From Takakia lepidozioides (Eukaryota; Streptophyta; Takakiopsida; Takakiales; Takakiaceae): a stretch of DNA of 64,000 bases. Shown piece after piece: positions 1 through 9,380 of the stretch. The stretch is from contig CM060731.1 of the NCBI GenBank assembly GCA_030704615.1, positions 43,772,001-43,836,000 on the forward strand, in the 5' to 3' direction. The notes under the pieces were generated by a model that did not search any database, was not told the origin of the DNA, and saw only the letters and a list, made by a program, of their open reading frames with translations. The translations under genes were made by a program, and so were the position numbers. Within the stretch, counting starts at the first letter, position 1; every line of letters starts with the position of its first letter.

Positions 1-1976
1 CCCGGCATGTCAGCTTTTCCAGTTGGCATAGGCACCGAGCCAGTGACCCAATTGTGAAGTTTGAATTGCCTTTCCAGAACTCAAGAGAAAATTGAGCGTA
101 AGCTCCATCTCCGTGTCCGTGCGTAACCATTCATGTCAATGAGACAGGCAACTGACCCAATCCCAAGACCATCTTGTTTGTCGTCTGTAGCCTCGGAATA
201 GCCGTTTTCCTATGATCCATCTTATCATGAATAATACATAGGAACTCCTCCGGAACCATAACGGACTCATTCTTCCAGCTATGGTACAGCCTTCTGCATG
301 ACTCTTGATGCCTCAAGTGCAAATCAAGCGCCCGCTTATGTGCGACCTGTTCGGAACTCATCTTAATCGACTTCTTGATCAAGTCCTTGAACATCTCACA
401 TTCTGTGCACTTAGCAAAGGTGCTTCCTGTTTTCCGAACCTCCACGTTAGGAAATATTCGATTCCGTATACGGCTTATAGCTGGCTGCGAGACTCCTTTC
501 AAACCGAGCAGTCTGTTTGTCTGCACCCCAACTCCCCAACAATGTCAACGTCCACTAGGCAGTGGAGGTTCTACAAAGTGGAAGAACAAGAAAACATGAT
601 GGCATCAAAAAGAATAAAATCATCCACAGTATTTTGAAAAATGAAAAGGGACAACGAATAAAAGTCACCTCGTTGGACTCCTCTCGAATTCTCTTCCAGT
701 TCATTTCGGGTGGCAAAATTCTCAAAGTATCCCGATGTCCCTCTCCAATGCAACGTGTTTTGTGAGGCATAAGGTCAGTATTGGCATTGATAATGGACAT
801 AATGTTCCCCTTTGCCTGGAGTATCCCTGGTCGCGGCCGCTTGAAGCCACGATTTTCGTGGAAAGATGACAAACAGCCCTCTTTACTGAGCTTTTTGCAC
901 TCCATGTACGTTGACCTTCCAATTCCGTGTATTATCCACCATGCTTTTTCACAAACATCAACACCTTCTATCGTAACATACCACCTGCGCGATGACCCAT
1001 CCATAATGTGAAGTCGTTTTGAAACATTCAATCCAAGTTCTCTTCTCTCATCGAATGACGAACCTCACAATGCAGTACGAATTGGCAAGGTTTTTCTCCA
1101 ATCAAAATACTGACAACACTGAAGCTTGCAGCAAAGTTTGCTGCTCACCGACCTCACTTCATCCAAGGTAAGATTTTTCTTGCACTTTTTTGAGTCCTCC
1201 ATATTGGATGGATTCTTCTTCCTAGTAAAATGCATGTATGTTGCTTTCAATACGCCTGTACCATGGTCGTCATTCTCCATGTCACTGCATGATCGTAGGA
1301 AATTTTCGAGATCAACGGAGAGTATCCGGCCATTTTCAAGAAGTCTTGTTTTTGTTAACGGCCATTTCACAATCGACATCAGTGAACCGAACTCTCCAGA
1401 GATTGTTCTGGTGACCAGAACCCCAACATCATCCTCTCCGAGTTTGTCATTCAGAATGATCTCGTTAGGAATGCATGCCTGAATTCAGCCTTCAAACAGG
1501 GCGTTTCCGTCCTTCCCAAGAAGAAGACACTGCAAGTTTCTCCAACAATCTCTCCCCAGAACTGCAGGCAGATCCCCTTCAGTCTCACCGTTGGACGGAA
1601 TATCATTGCTTTCAGTGCTTTGACATTGATAATCACTATCTTCTATGATGGAATGACATCTTGGGTTTCTCAGGGATGTTGAATCCACAGTTTCATGCGT
1701 GCGAACAAAAGACACGTCCCACACAACTGGAGTCCCAATTGCCTCCTTCAATGTGTCAGCATCCATGTGTCGATAAGGCAGAGGACATGAGCCGAATGCG
1801 TCATCACAAAAGATCAGGGTAACTGAAATGGTGGACGAACACAAGTGGTGTCCGTGGCAAGTTCCATCCCCAGAAACATTCAGGCAATCTCTTGAGGCAA
1901 CAACTGAAGGAGATCCAGGAAGCGACAGAAACACCCTTTGGCCTACTTGGAACCCCATGAAGTTAGTAACCTCCAC
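1..1976 (-). pseudogene. Decayed transposase-like gene (IIHDKMDH family), 3' end beyond window
   Basis: Reads leftwards. One long exon runs from about 1976 to 669. An intron at 668-521 has consensus GT/AG ends, and a second exon runs from 520 to the window edge. The second exon holds AKCTECEMFKDL and IIHDKMDH followed by LPVSLT, a motif order I associate with large plant transposon-encoded proteins of the DUF7869-like kind. The long exon holds a Cys-rich, RRWYVTIEGV and MPHKTRC segment typical of the N-terminal half of the same family. Two in-frame TGA codons (1485-1487 and 1065-1067) break the long exon; both could be CGA to TGA changes. A homologous, shorter copy lies at 31687-32665, which supports coding origin. 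The 24-nt hairpin repeat occurs in its intron and at its upstream edge. The family name is from memory; the homology between the two copies is directly visible. Confidence 0.6.
547..570. repeat. 24-nt hairpin repeat, copy 1
   Basis: Ten-base arms AACGTCCACT and AGTGGAGGTT flank a 4-nt loop AGGC, with one arm mismatch. It lies inside the predicted intron 521-668 of the minus-strand transposase-like gene. Confidence 0.85.
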
Positions 1977-1991
1977 TGGGCAGTGGAGGTT
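1968..1991. repeat. 24-nt hairpin repeat, copy 2
   Basis: Perfect arms AACCTCCACT and AGTGGAGGTT with loop GGGC. It sits at the upstream edge of the minus-strand transposase-like reading frame, probably non-coding. Confidence 0.9.
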
Positions 1992-2238
1992 CAGTAAAAT
2001 CCTATTGCAGGACTGAAGATTAACTGAAAGAAAGAACGTCGTGTCACCGAAAGGAGAAACTTTAAGTATAACTTTTTCGACGGTTTAGAATGAGAAAAAC
2101 AATATCGATTGAAAAAGTAAAGTCAATGTTTGGATCTACACTGGGACTGATGAAACACAAATATTGGAATTAAATTGGAGTATGAGGGCGGAGTATAGAC
2201 TACATCTATCTGAACTGTCAGATGAAGTCACAAATGCC

Positions 2239-2262
2239 AACCTCCACTGGACAGTGGAGGTT
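2239..2262. repeat. 24-nt hairpin repeat, copy 3
   Basis: Perfect 10-nt arms with loop GGAC. It lies in a stretch without a recognisable gene. Confidence 0.9.
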
Positions 2263-2363
2263 GGATAATATCTGTTGATGAAATCAACCACATGGATGAA
2301 CAATGGATAATGAAGAAGTCATCTGTAGATGAAAAATTGATTTTATGGATGGATGAATATTAA

Positions 2364-2387
2364 TGTGGCGACTGCCCAGTGGAGGTT
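2364..2387. repeat. 24-nt hairpin repeat, copy 4 (half degenerate)
   Basis: The right arm AGTGGAGGTT and loop GCCC are intact; the left arm is degenerate. It lies only about 100 bp from copy 3. Confidence 0.6.
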
Positions 2388-2399
2388 TGGGAGTAACTT

Positions 2400-3300
2400 T
2401 AGACAAACAAAAGGAAGTTTAGTTGGTGCACATGGAGAGTACACAAAAAAATGAGTATCATACTATCCTACGTGAGAAATGTGCAGTTGACACCTGAGAC
2501 TAAGGAAGCAAGGAGAGACTCAGAGGCTGCTTCAGAAGTACCCTATGGGCAAAGTGGTGCACGACAGGCAAAGAGGTACACGTTGTCCAGAGAGGTGCAG
2601 GATGTCCAGAGAGGTGTGTGAGAGAAAAGAAGCAAGTGAGAGGTTCAAAGTGGGAAGTTGGTGTTGTGTGGAGTCGGACGTTATATAGAGGTGACATGTA
2701 ACTTTCATCTTTGAATCGCTCCAATGGCAGTGTGGTATGCTTTCTCTCCCGGATCGATTGTGGCCACTGTGGATTAAGGCGGAATCGAACGGCTTATTTC
2801 ATTCGCGAAATCACGGCTTCATTGAAAGTGTGCACAATTTTCCATTTATTGACAGCAGCCATTGTCAAATTAATTATGGAACAAACGATAACGGCCGCGA
2901 TCAGACTGAATTCTATCGTACTTGTACGTTAGTAGGACTACAAGTCTGGCATCATAATCGTGCGGCTCTGACAGCAGACTATGGAATAAGCGTGAAGGAT
3001 GTCGATTCTGACAAGTGGCCTGGAGAAATGAAGTCAGGCGGCTAATCGCCACCACTTATTCTGGACTGCACATTAACAATCGATCATTATAATTAGCTGG
3101 GAGGATTCTGGAGGTGAATCATAAAGCACTTTGAGATTGTTCTGTTTATATTTATCGTGTTGTTATAGTGAATAAAACACTTGGGCAGGGCGGGGCATTT
3201 CATGCCGGCGCATTGCATTGGACAGCAAGGGCAGTGCATTACAGGTGTGCGGAATGCTCTGCCGTGCATTGCTTGCTTGCACATGTTTAATGTAGGGATG
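2400..3300. other. No gene recognised
   Basis: Short overlapping reading frames on both strands, no recognisable protein motif and no splice-consistent gene. Mixed-composition intergenic or transposon-derived DNA. Confidence 0.4.
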
Positions 3301-3389
3301 GACCCCTCGTGTCGGGTATCCCTCGATAAATGGGCAGTCCCTATGGTGGCTCTGGACCTTAAATCGAGGAATGCCCGACACGAGGGGCC
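3301..3389. repeat. Imperfect inverted repeat, 26-bp arms
   Basis: The arm at 3301-3326 begins GACCCCTCGTGTCGGG. The arm at 3364-3389 is its reverse complement with about three mismatches. The 37-nt spacer would form a loop. No coding capacity is seen across it. It could be a small MITE-like palindrome or an RNA hairpin. Confidence 0.65.
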
Positions 3390-3895
3390 ATCTACTATCC
3401 TTAAAGCCATATGTCACATGGCACTTGCGGGTGTTGTCAGGGAATATTGACGCCAGGTGGCTAACAGCCGAAAGTAATTGTGGACGGCTCATAATGAGAC
3501 AATGATTATACAATGTGACGAATCCGTAGGTACAGCGTTGTGTCCTCTGACAGATTGAGTTCGAAACGACTGCCTAGGCGTGTCACGTGGGTGGTCACAT
3601 GTGCGTTTGGGGTGTGGGTTAAGGTTTGTTGGCATCAAATCTATTTTAAGATTTTTGTAAGCGTGAGGGTTGCAGAGTCTGACCAATGGCGTCATTACAA
3701 TCATTTCGTCCTTTTTTCATTCGTCTATCCAGTCGTCTGTCCAAACGTGTGTGCATTCGTGGAACAAAAGTTGAACTAATTTCATCTGTGTGGATGGATA
3801 GTATTAATGTTAGATTGCGTGGATGGGGCAGAACATCCATTTGGGCCGCGCGACCGTTCGATTTCGGAGGCGATGGTTCAGATCATCCTTGAAGG

Positions 3896-4283
3896 TCGCT
3901 TATAAGGGGTGCGCTCTTTGACCCCGGCCTTTGGGCTTCCCATTTTCTACGCGTAAGCGCTGCGCGAGTGAGAGCTTAACAGTTGAGAGAGGAGAGCGTG
4001 AAAGAGAAGAGTTTTGGAGCTCGTTTTGCAGCGACTGGACACTGGAGCATGGAGAGAAAGAGAGCAGACTTGGCTGAGTGCAGAGAGAGGAGAGGGTGAA
4101 AGGTGAGAGAGTGAAATAGGCGAAATTTGAAGAGCGGGGAGGAGAGACCGGACAGTGGCGAGTGGAGATTGACAAGTGTAGAGGCGAGAGCACAGTGCAA
4201 TTACCGGCAGGTGGAGGTGCGTAAGAGAGTATCAAACAAAGGACTGTGGTTGCAGGGGCACCAAAATGGCCGGCACAAGCAGG
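3896..4283 (+). promoter_or_regulatory. Possible promoter, purine-rich leader and short first exon
   Basis: A TATAAG element at 3901 is followed by about 240 bp very rich in GAGAG tracts, as often seen in plant 5' leaders. Then an ATG at 4266 opens a short frame (MAGTSR) followed by GTACAG, a usable splice donor. This would make it the first exon of the plus-strand gene whose Ser/Pro-rich part lies near 5.3-5.8 kb. The link between these parts is inference. Confidence 0.3.
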
Positions 4284-5018
4284 TACAGCATTGAAAACTC
4301 CCTCTTTTCGTCTTCTGTTTCATGTTTTGTGTTGGCCCGCTCTCGATTCATGTGGCCTGTTCTAGATTCAATTCGTTTGGATCCTGCTTCATTCTATGCT
4401 GCACTGCACTGTCTTCAGTGCTTCAGTGCACATTAGGTTTCTGTTTCATTGTTTGCTTCGTTGTTTGCTTCAATCCTTTTTCATTCTCTGTCAATTCATT
4501 TCACTCCTGCTCCATTCTGTGCTTCAGTGCATTCATGCGTCATTGCTTCACTGTTGTTTTTCAATTCACCGATGGTTTGTAGGGTGGTTTTGTGTGGTGG
4601 TTTTGTGTGCAATTGGGTTTGTGTGTGCTTGTTCTGGTCAATTAGGGTAATGGTTTAGGGTGGCGGGAGATTACCGTGCTGGTTGTATTGCTTGTTTTGT
4701 TCATTGTGGTGGTTTTTTGAGGACAGTGGTTTCGGAAATGCCCGGATGTTTATTTCTTAACTGTTTTCTTGATCCCCAAATCCAGCGTTAGTTTGTTCTT
4801 GTCAATCAATAGTTGATGCATTTCTTCCCATTCAAATTCAATTCTGAATGGAAATTTTCATTTCTTATCCAATTTTGTTGAATTCGGCAATTCTGAAAAA
4901 CCACGATAGCCTAGTGTACTTGTATTCTACAGTAGACATAGGCTAACAGTAGGCTTTGTGCAGGCCAGAGTAGACTATTCGTAGACCCATGTCATGCACA
5001 TGAGGAACCAAAAACTGG

Positions 5019-5042
5019 AACCTCCATTGCCCAGTGGAGGTT
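5019..5042. repeat. 24-nt hairpin repeat, copy 5
   Basis: Arms AACCTCCATT and AGTGGAGGTT, one mismatch, loop GCCC. It lies upstream of the Ser/Pro-rich reading frame, possibly in an intron. Confidence 0.9.
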
Positions 5043-5221
5043 CGCGTGAATTCTGTATGGGGAAGTTGAATGGCATTTTTTCAAAGTAAGGACAAAATCG
5101 GATAATTTCGGGAAAATTGAAAATCAGTTTGAGACGATGTGGGAACGAGTGATGGAATCATATGTGTAACATTGTAAGTGTGACACATACTTTCCAACGA
5201 GACTGGGATACGATAATTGGG

Positions 5222-5245
5222 AACCTCCACTACCCAGTGGAGGTT
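5222..5245. repeat. 24-nt hairpin repeat, copy 6
   Basis: Perfect 10-nt arms with loop ACCC. It lies about 55 bp before the Ser/Pro-rich reading frame begins. Confidence 0.9.
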
Positions 5246-5298
5246 CGATATTTCTTTGGGTCAACCAGTTACACACTCTGATTAGTTTTTATGTCAGA

Positions 5299-5759
5299 AT
5301 GAGAAAGAGGAACGAGGTTGGGGAACCGGTGTCTGACGATGAGTACAAGCCCGCCAGATTAAATTGGAGTAAGAGACGGTGTTCGGTAGACATGATGGAA
5401 GCGGACCGTCCAGATCAAAAACATGGTGTTTCGGCACCAGGTGAAAAATCCAGTAATACACCCCTTCAGACTATTCCCCGAACACATTGGCGGCGATACG
5501 AGTGACCGTTTTTGGATATCCAGCATCTCCGGGTTACTCGCTAGCATCTCCTGAATCCACAACAGGATCTGAAAGATATTACCCTCCAAAATTCCTCCTG
5601 GACACTGCAACGAGGGGGGGAGTCCTGGAACTATTGGACGTCTCCGGATCTCCAGGATACTCCCCTGCGTCTCCTGATAGTATCACCGGATCCCCAAAAT
5701 ATACACCTCCAGACTATTCGCCTGATACACTCAGAGAGATAAGAAGGAGCATTCTGTAG
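5299..5759 (+). CDS. Ser/Pro-rich protein fragment with YSPASP-like repeats
   Basis: Two overlapping frames (5299-5505 and 5487-5759) together give a charged N-terminal stretch and then two copies of a repeat of roughly 40 residues. Each copy contains GYSxASPxSxTGS followed by a Y-rich PP stretch; the second reads GYSPASPDSITGS. This resembles the YSPTSPS heptads of the RNA polymerase II CTD in composition but not in strict period. The frame change at about 5490-5505 may be a frameshift or an unrecognised intron. The 24-nt hairpins flank it. A further open stretch (6076-6195) with a consensus splice acceptor could be the next exon before element A begins. Function unknown. Confidence 0.4.
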
Positions 5760-5971
5760 TTCTTGGGTATATAATCTAGAATCGTCTGAATATACTAGTT
5801 CCTTAATATATTTTGGACGAATGAGGTTCGAAGATTTCTATTGTAGATTTGTCTTGTTTCAGGATGATGTACTCAATGGTTCATGAGCCTCATTTTCATT
5901 ACAGTTTTTTTCTACAACATCTGTAAAATATGGAGGATTTCCCATTTCATTTAGAAAGCCTCGTACATACG

Positions 5972-5995
5972 AACCTCCATTGTCCAGTGGAGGTT
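5972..5995. repeat. 24-nt hairpin repeat, copy 7
   Basis: Arms AACCTCCATT and AGTGGAGGTT, one mismatch, loop GTCC. It lies between the Ser/Pro-rich frame and the candidate next exon at 6076, consistent with an intronic position. Confidence 0.9.
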
Positions 5996-6216
5996 CTCAT
6001 TTCTGGAATGATGGATACTATGAAGAGACATCCTGTTATTTGATTATCTAATGAATTTGTGTTTGGTTGTAACAGAAGACATCCTACACCACCAGATTGC
6101 GTCCCAGGATTGATTGGAGATATTTGTGGCGCATTCGTATGCTGGAAGTCCTCACATTTCAAAACTGAGCATACCGCAATTTTTGAGCTTAACCCAGAGG
6201 GGGGGGGTGCTATTCC

Positions 6217-6270
6217 GTGAGCCTGTGAGCCCAGGAAAGCGTGAGCCCAGCACAGGCTCACGCCACGTCA
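6217..6270. repeat. Left terminal 8-nt array of element A
   Basis: GTGAGCCT at 6217 and GTGAGCCC at 6225 and 6241 lie in strict 8-nt register, followed by an inverted GGCTCACG. A run of nine G residues lies just outside (6199-6207). Confidence 0.75.
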
Positions 6271-6283
6271 GCATGCAAACAGT

Positions 6284-6340
6284 GCCTATTTCCGCGGATG
6301 TCACCTATTTCCGAGTGGTGTCACCTATTTCCGCGGGTTG
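6284..6340. repeat. Subterminal triple repeat CCTATTTCCG
   Basis: Three copies of CCTATTTCCG followed by CGG or AGTGG, spaced 19-20 nt, lie just inside the left end of element A. This is a plausible transposase-binding array. Confidence 0.75.
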
Positions 6341-6973
6341 ATGTGGGGAGAATTGAGAATTGAGAACAAAGTGGTTTGTTTGTTTTTGCAATGTACTCAA
6401 GTCTGTGAGGTCCACAAAACAACAAATATATTGAAGGAACAATCCGGGCAGTCCATGCAACCCCCATCTCCAACAATAGTTTGGAACCATGAATGTGAAT
6501 TCCACGCACACATTGCAAAGAAGACAATAAGGACACACAACCATCCCATTTCAAATTTGTCCCAGAATTAAACCAAAAGAATACTTCATATCAAGTGTCG
6601 CAGTCATCACAATCAGTGTCCACCTCCTGTGCTATGTCATCTACAAAGATTCTGGCCCCAACACCACGTGTTCTACGAAGGCCATCGCAACGTGGACTCT
6701 GAGTGCCATGAACGGACATGCTTGTTGCGAGTGCCTCCGCATAGACAGGTAGCACACAAGACCGAGGAGGACTGAAAACAAGTCCAAATAGGTGTGATAG
6801 CCCAGGAGGGCAAGTGGAAGCACGCGGACTCCTACACATGTCCACAAATCCCATTTTTAACACAATGATGCAATGCACAAGTCCAACGAAGAGGATGTCT
6901 CCCATGTGCACTTTGCCTCAAGAACAGCGATTCTCGATATTGAAACAACAATGCAAGCATGCACAGGTTGAAC

Positions 6974-8992
6974 TTACTCACAGGCAAAGTCGGAGTCCAG
7001 CTCCTTGTCAGAAGTCTCCTCTGTACCAGTATCAGCGGGACGGGGCTTCGGAAGGACCTGAGAAGTGTGTCCACCCAAACCCATCAGGAGGTTCTTGTAA
7101 ATCTCAGCATCCCCTTCAATCCCAAAGACATGTTGCGCACTGGCCTTGCAAGCGTGGTACGAAGCACCTGCAGTGGAATAGAATGAAGTAAGCAGACATT
7201 GAAGACACATTCGGAACGGTGGAAAGTGCTGAAAGTGCAAGCTCAATCAAACCTCATGAAATGTGAATGTTGAAGAGACGAACCTGTGCCCATCGACAAA
7301 TCCAGAACTCTGGCGTCTGTGTAGGTGCATCACTCCACAATCGTTTGAATGAAAGCCGGGCTCCTCTCCCTCGCCCCTCTCCAAGGAACCCCATTCCCCC
7401 TTCGCAAGCACAAGTTGCTGTCGACGTAGTTGTGATGCATGTCATCCGTGGGAGGATCTGTCCTGTCATCTATGAACTTGCCCCCGTGAGTGATGGCAAC
7501 TCCGTAATGCCGGCCGGAGTCGTTGGTGGATGCACCCGGACGAGACAAACAGCTTCAAACAGACGAGTCTGCGAACATGACATCCACAAGGAACTAAGAA
7601 CCAAAATAAAATCGGGCCCCTACATATGAGTTCGAGCGACCTATACAACACAATCCCAGAACAAAAAAGAAGAGGAAGAAGAAGGGAAACTCACCATCTC
7701 TCCCGGACGATCCCCCTTCGTAAGGTACATGCTGTTCACACAATTCCATGTCTTCACGACTCTCATGCCCGAGGCTTTCAAATAGCTGGCAAGGGCACGG
7801 CGACACCGAACATCGATGGACTGGATGAGAACCAAAACACCTGCATCGGAAAGGAAGAAGTTGCAAAAGGAAAAAACCCACCGCCGGTAGCGCTCATCAA
7901 ATGCATTCCAACCCGGACAAGCACCCGATGGAGGGATATCCGGGACTGCCAACCCATCAGGGATGTCCAAGATGATGAGTTCCGCTGCATATGGCTTCTC
8001 CTTCCCGTTCACCCACGATTTGGTCATTTTAGCCTGCAAACAAAAATACAATGGAATTCTGACAAGTTTATAAACGATCCATGCCCACAGCAGACAAAGA
8101 GAGCAGAAGCCACAGAACCCAAAGAGAACACGCACCGTGCTGAGGAACTCGACAATCCTCTCCCACACTGGTGATGGCTCGCCCTTGTAATCAGATTTCT
8201 TCGACTCCATCATGGCAAGGAACCTAATCCTAATGTACCTGCAGGAACAGACACAGCCTCATTTTCCAGTGCACATATTGTGTCCCAGCTTTTTCAACAC
8301 ACCAGGAAGACCCCCTTAAACAGTATGCCACACAACACATTGCAACCACAACACAAGTAAAGAGTGCAAGGGTGTGCACCTGTAAAGGCATCGTTTCCAG
8401 GCTTCCTCTCCTTTTTCCTGCTGGTCAAGCTCATTTGTTCGACTGATGCCACCCTCCTTGCTGAACTCTCTAAAGAAACCAGAGTGCCACACTGTGGCTC
8501 TCCATTTCCTCATGTAAGCTTCGAAGGAGACCTTCGGAGCTGTCATAGTGATGCCATAGTCAGCCAGCTGAGTATGCAGAACCGATCGGGCCCTTTCTTC
8601 CAACTGCAAAACAATTGAAATGGAAGAATGAACCCAAAAACAGTCACAGCGAATGTAAGAGGCAATGGGAAGAGAAGGACAGGAAAAGAGAAAAGAAAGT
8701 GAGATACGAGAGGACATCACACCTGGCTCCAGTAAGTGGCCTTGTGAAGCCAGGTGTCCAGCACATTGTCACTGACAGGAACGACATGCTGGGTCTTCTT
8801 CTCTTTCTCTGGCCTTGGGAACATGTGGGTATCCCTAACTGTGGGATCGGAGTTCCATATCTGTAGCCACTTCACCTTCTGTTCAGAAGACACGACGGCG
8901 GTAGACAACCTGTGCAACTTCTCCTGGGCCATCTCCGGCTTGCCTGGCTTGTTATAATGGTTTTTTATCTCCGATATGACCATGTGTTGCAC
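6974..8992 (-). pseudogene. Permuted DNA N4/N6-methyltransferase-like gene, six exons, damaged
   Basis: Exons (minus): 8992-8723, 8603-8380, 8238-8136, 8033-7695, 7568-7284, 7167-6974. All have GT/AG ends, and phases fit through the first four. Exon 4 carries a beta-strand and motif IV-like LIILDIPDG, then GVLVLIQSID. Exons 5-6 carry RSPAFIQTIVE, RVLDLSMGTG and GASYHACKA, then GIEGD, which is the AdoMet-binding motif I region. Motif IV before motif I is the order of class-beta N4-cytosine/N6-adenine methyltransferases (PF01555-like). The usual DPPY/SPPY is DIPD, so activity is doubtful. Exon 5 has a frame break (about 7500-7545) and an in-frame TGA where Trp is expected, so this copy is probably dead. 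A cryptic extra exon may reach 6591. A homologous fragment lies at 34996-36550. Confidence 0.6.
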
Positions 8993-9380
8993 ACATTCGT
9001 GCGAGGTATCTCTTGGAGTGTCAATGTTTGTTCTGTGCTATTCTGGCGCAACACAATCTCATTACAATCGGATCTTCCTGTTTACTGCTCTCCAGGGTTG
9101 TTGCCGTCATTTCATAATGGATGGTTTCATGTCATTTTCAGGGTTTGTTTTCCATCCAAAAACAGCACGGCTTCTTGTGGCTCTGGTCTTTCAAAACGGT
9201 TTTTCTGGTTGGTGGGAGGTGAAGATGCACGTCATCCCTACATCCTTGGCATGCATCGCCGGCAGCCTTTGGTTTGGTGCTACCCTTGTTGACCTCAGTT
9301 TGCTGGTGGTATTTCCACTTTCGATAATTACGGGCTCTCAGTTCGGGGATTCCGTTCTGAATCGCCAGTTTCGTTCAGTG

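Noticed and set aside
3540-4235. Overlapping 60-110 codon frames on both strands
   Set aside because: The Ser/Leu/Phe-rich translations are products of the GAGAG purine tracts and show no domain.
547-5995. The 24-nt hairpins as a CRISPR array
   Set aside because: Spacing is irregular (about 100 bp to kilobases), spacers are not unit-sized, and the genome is clearly plant nuclear.
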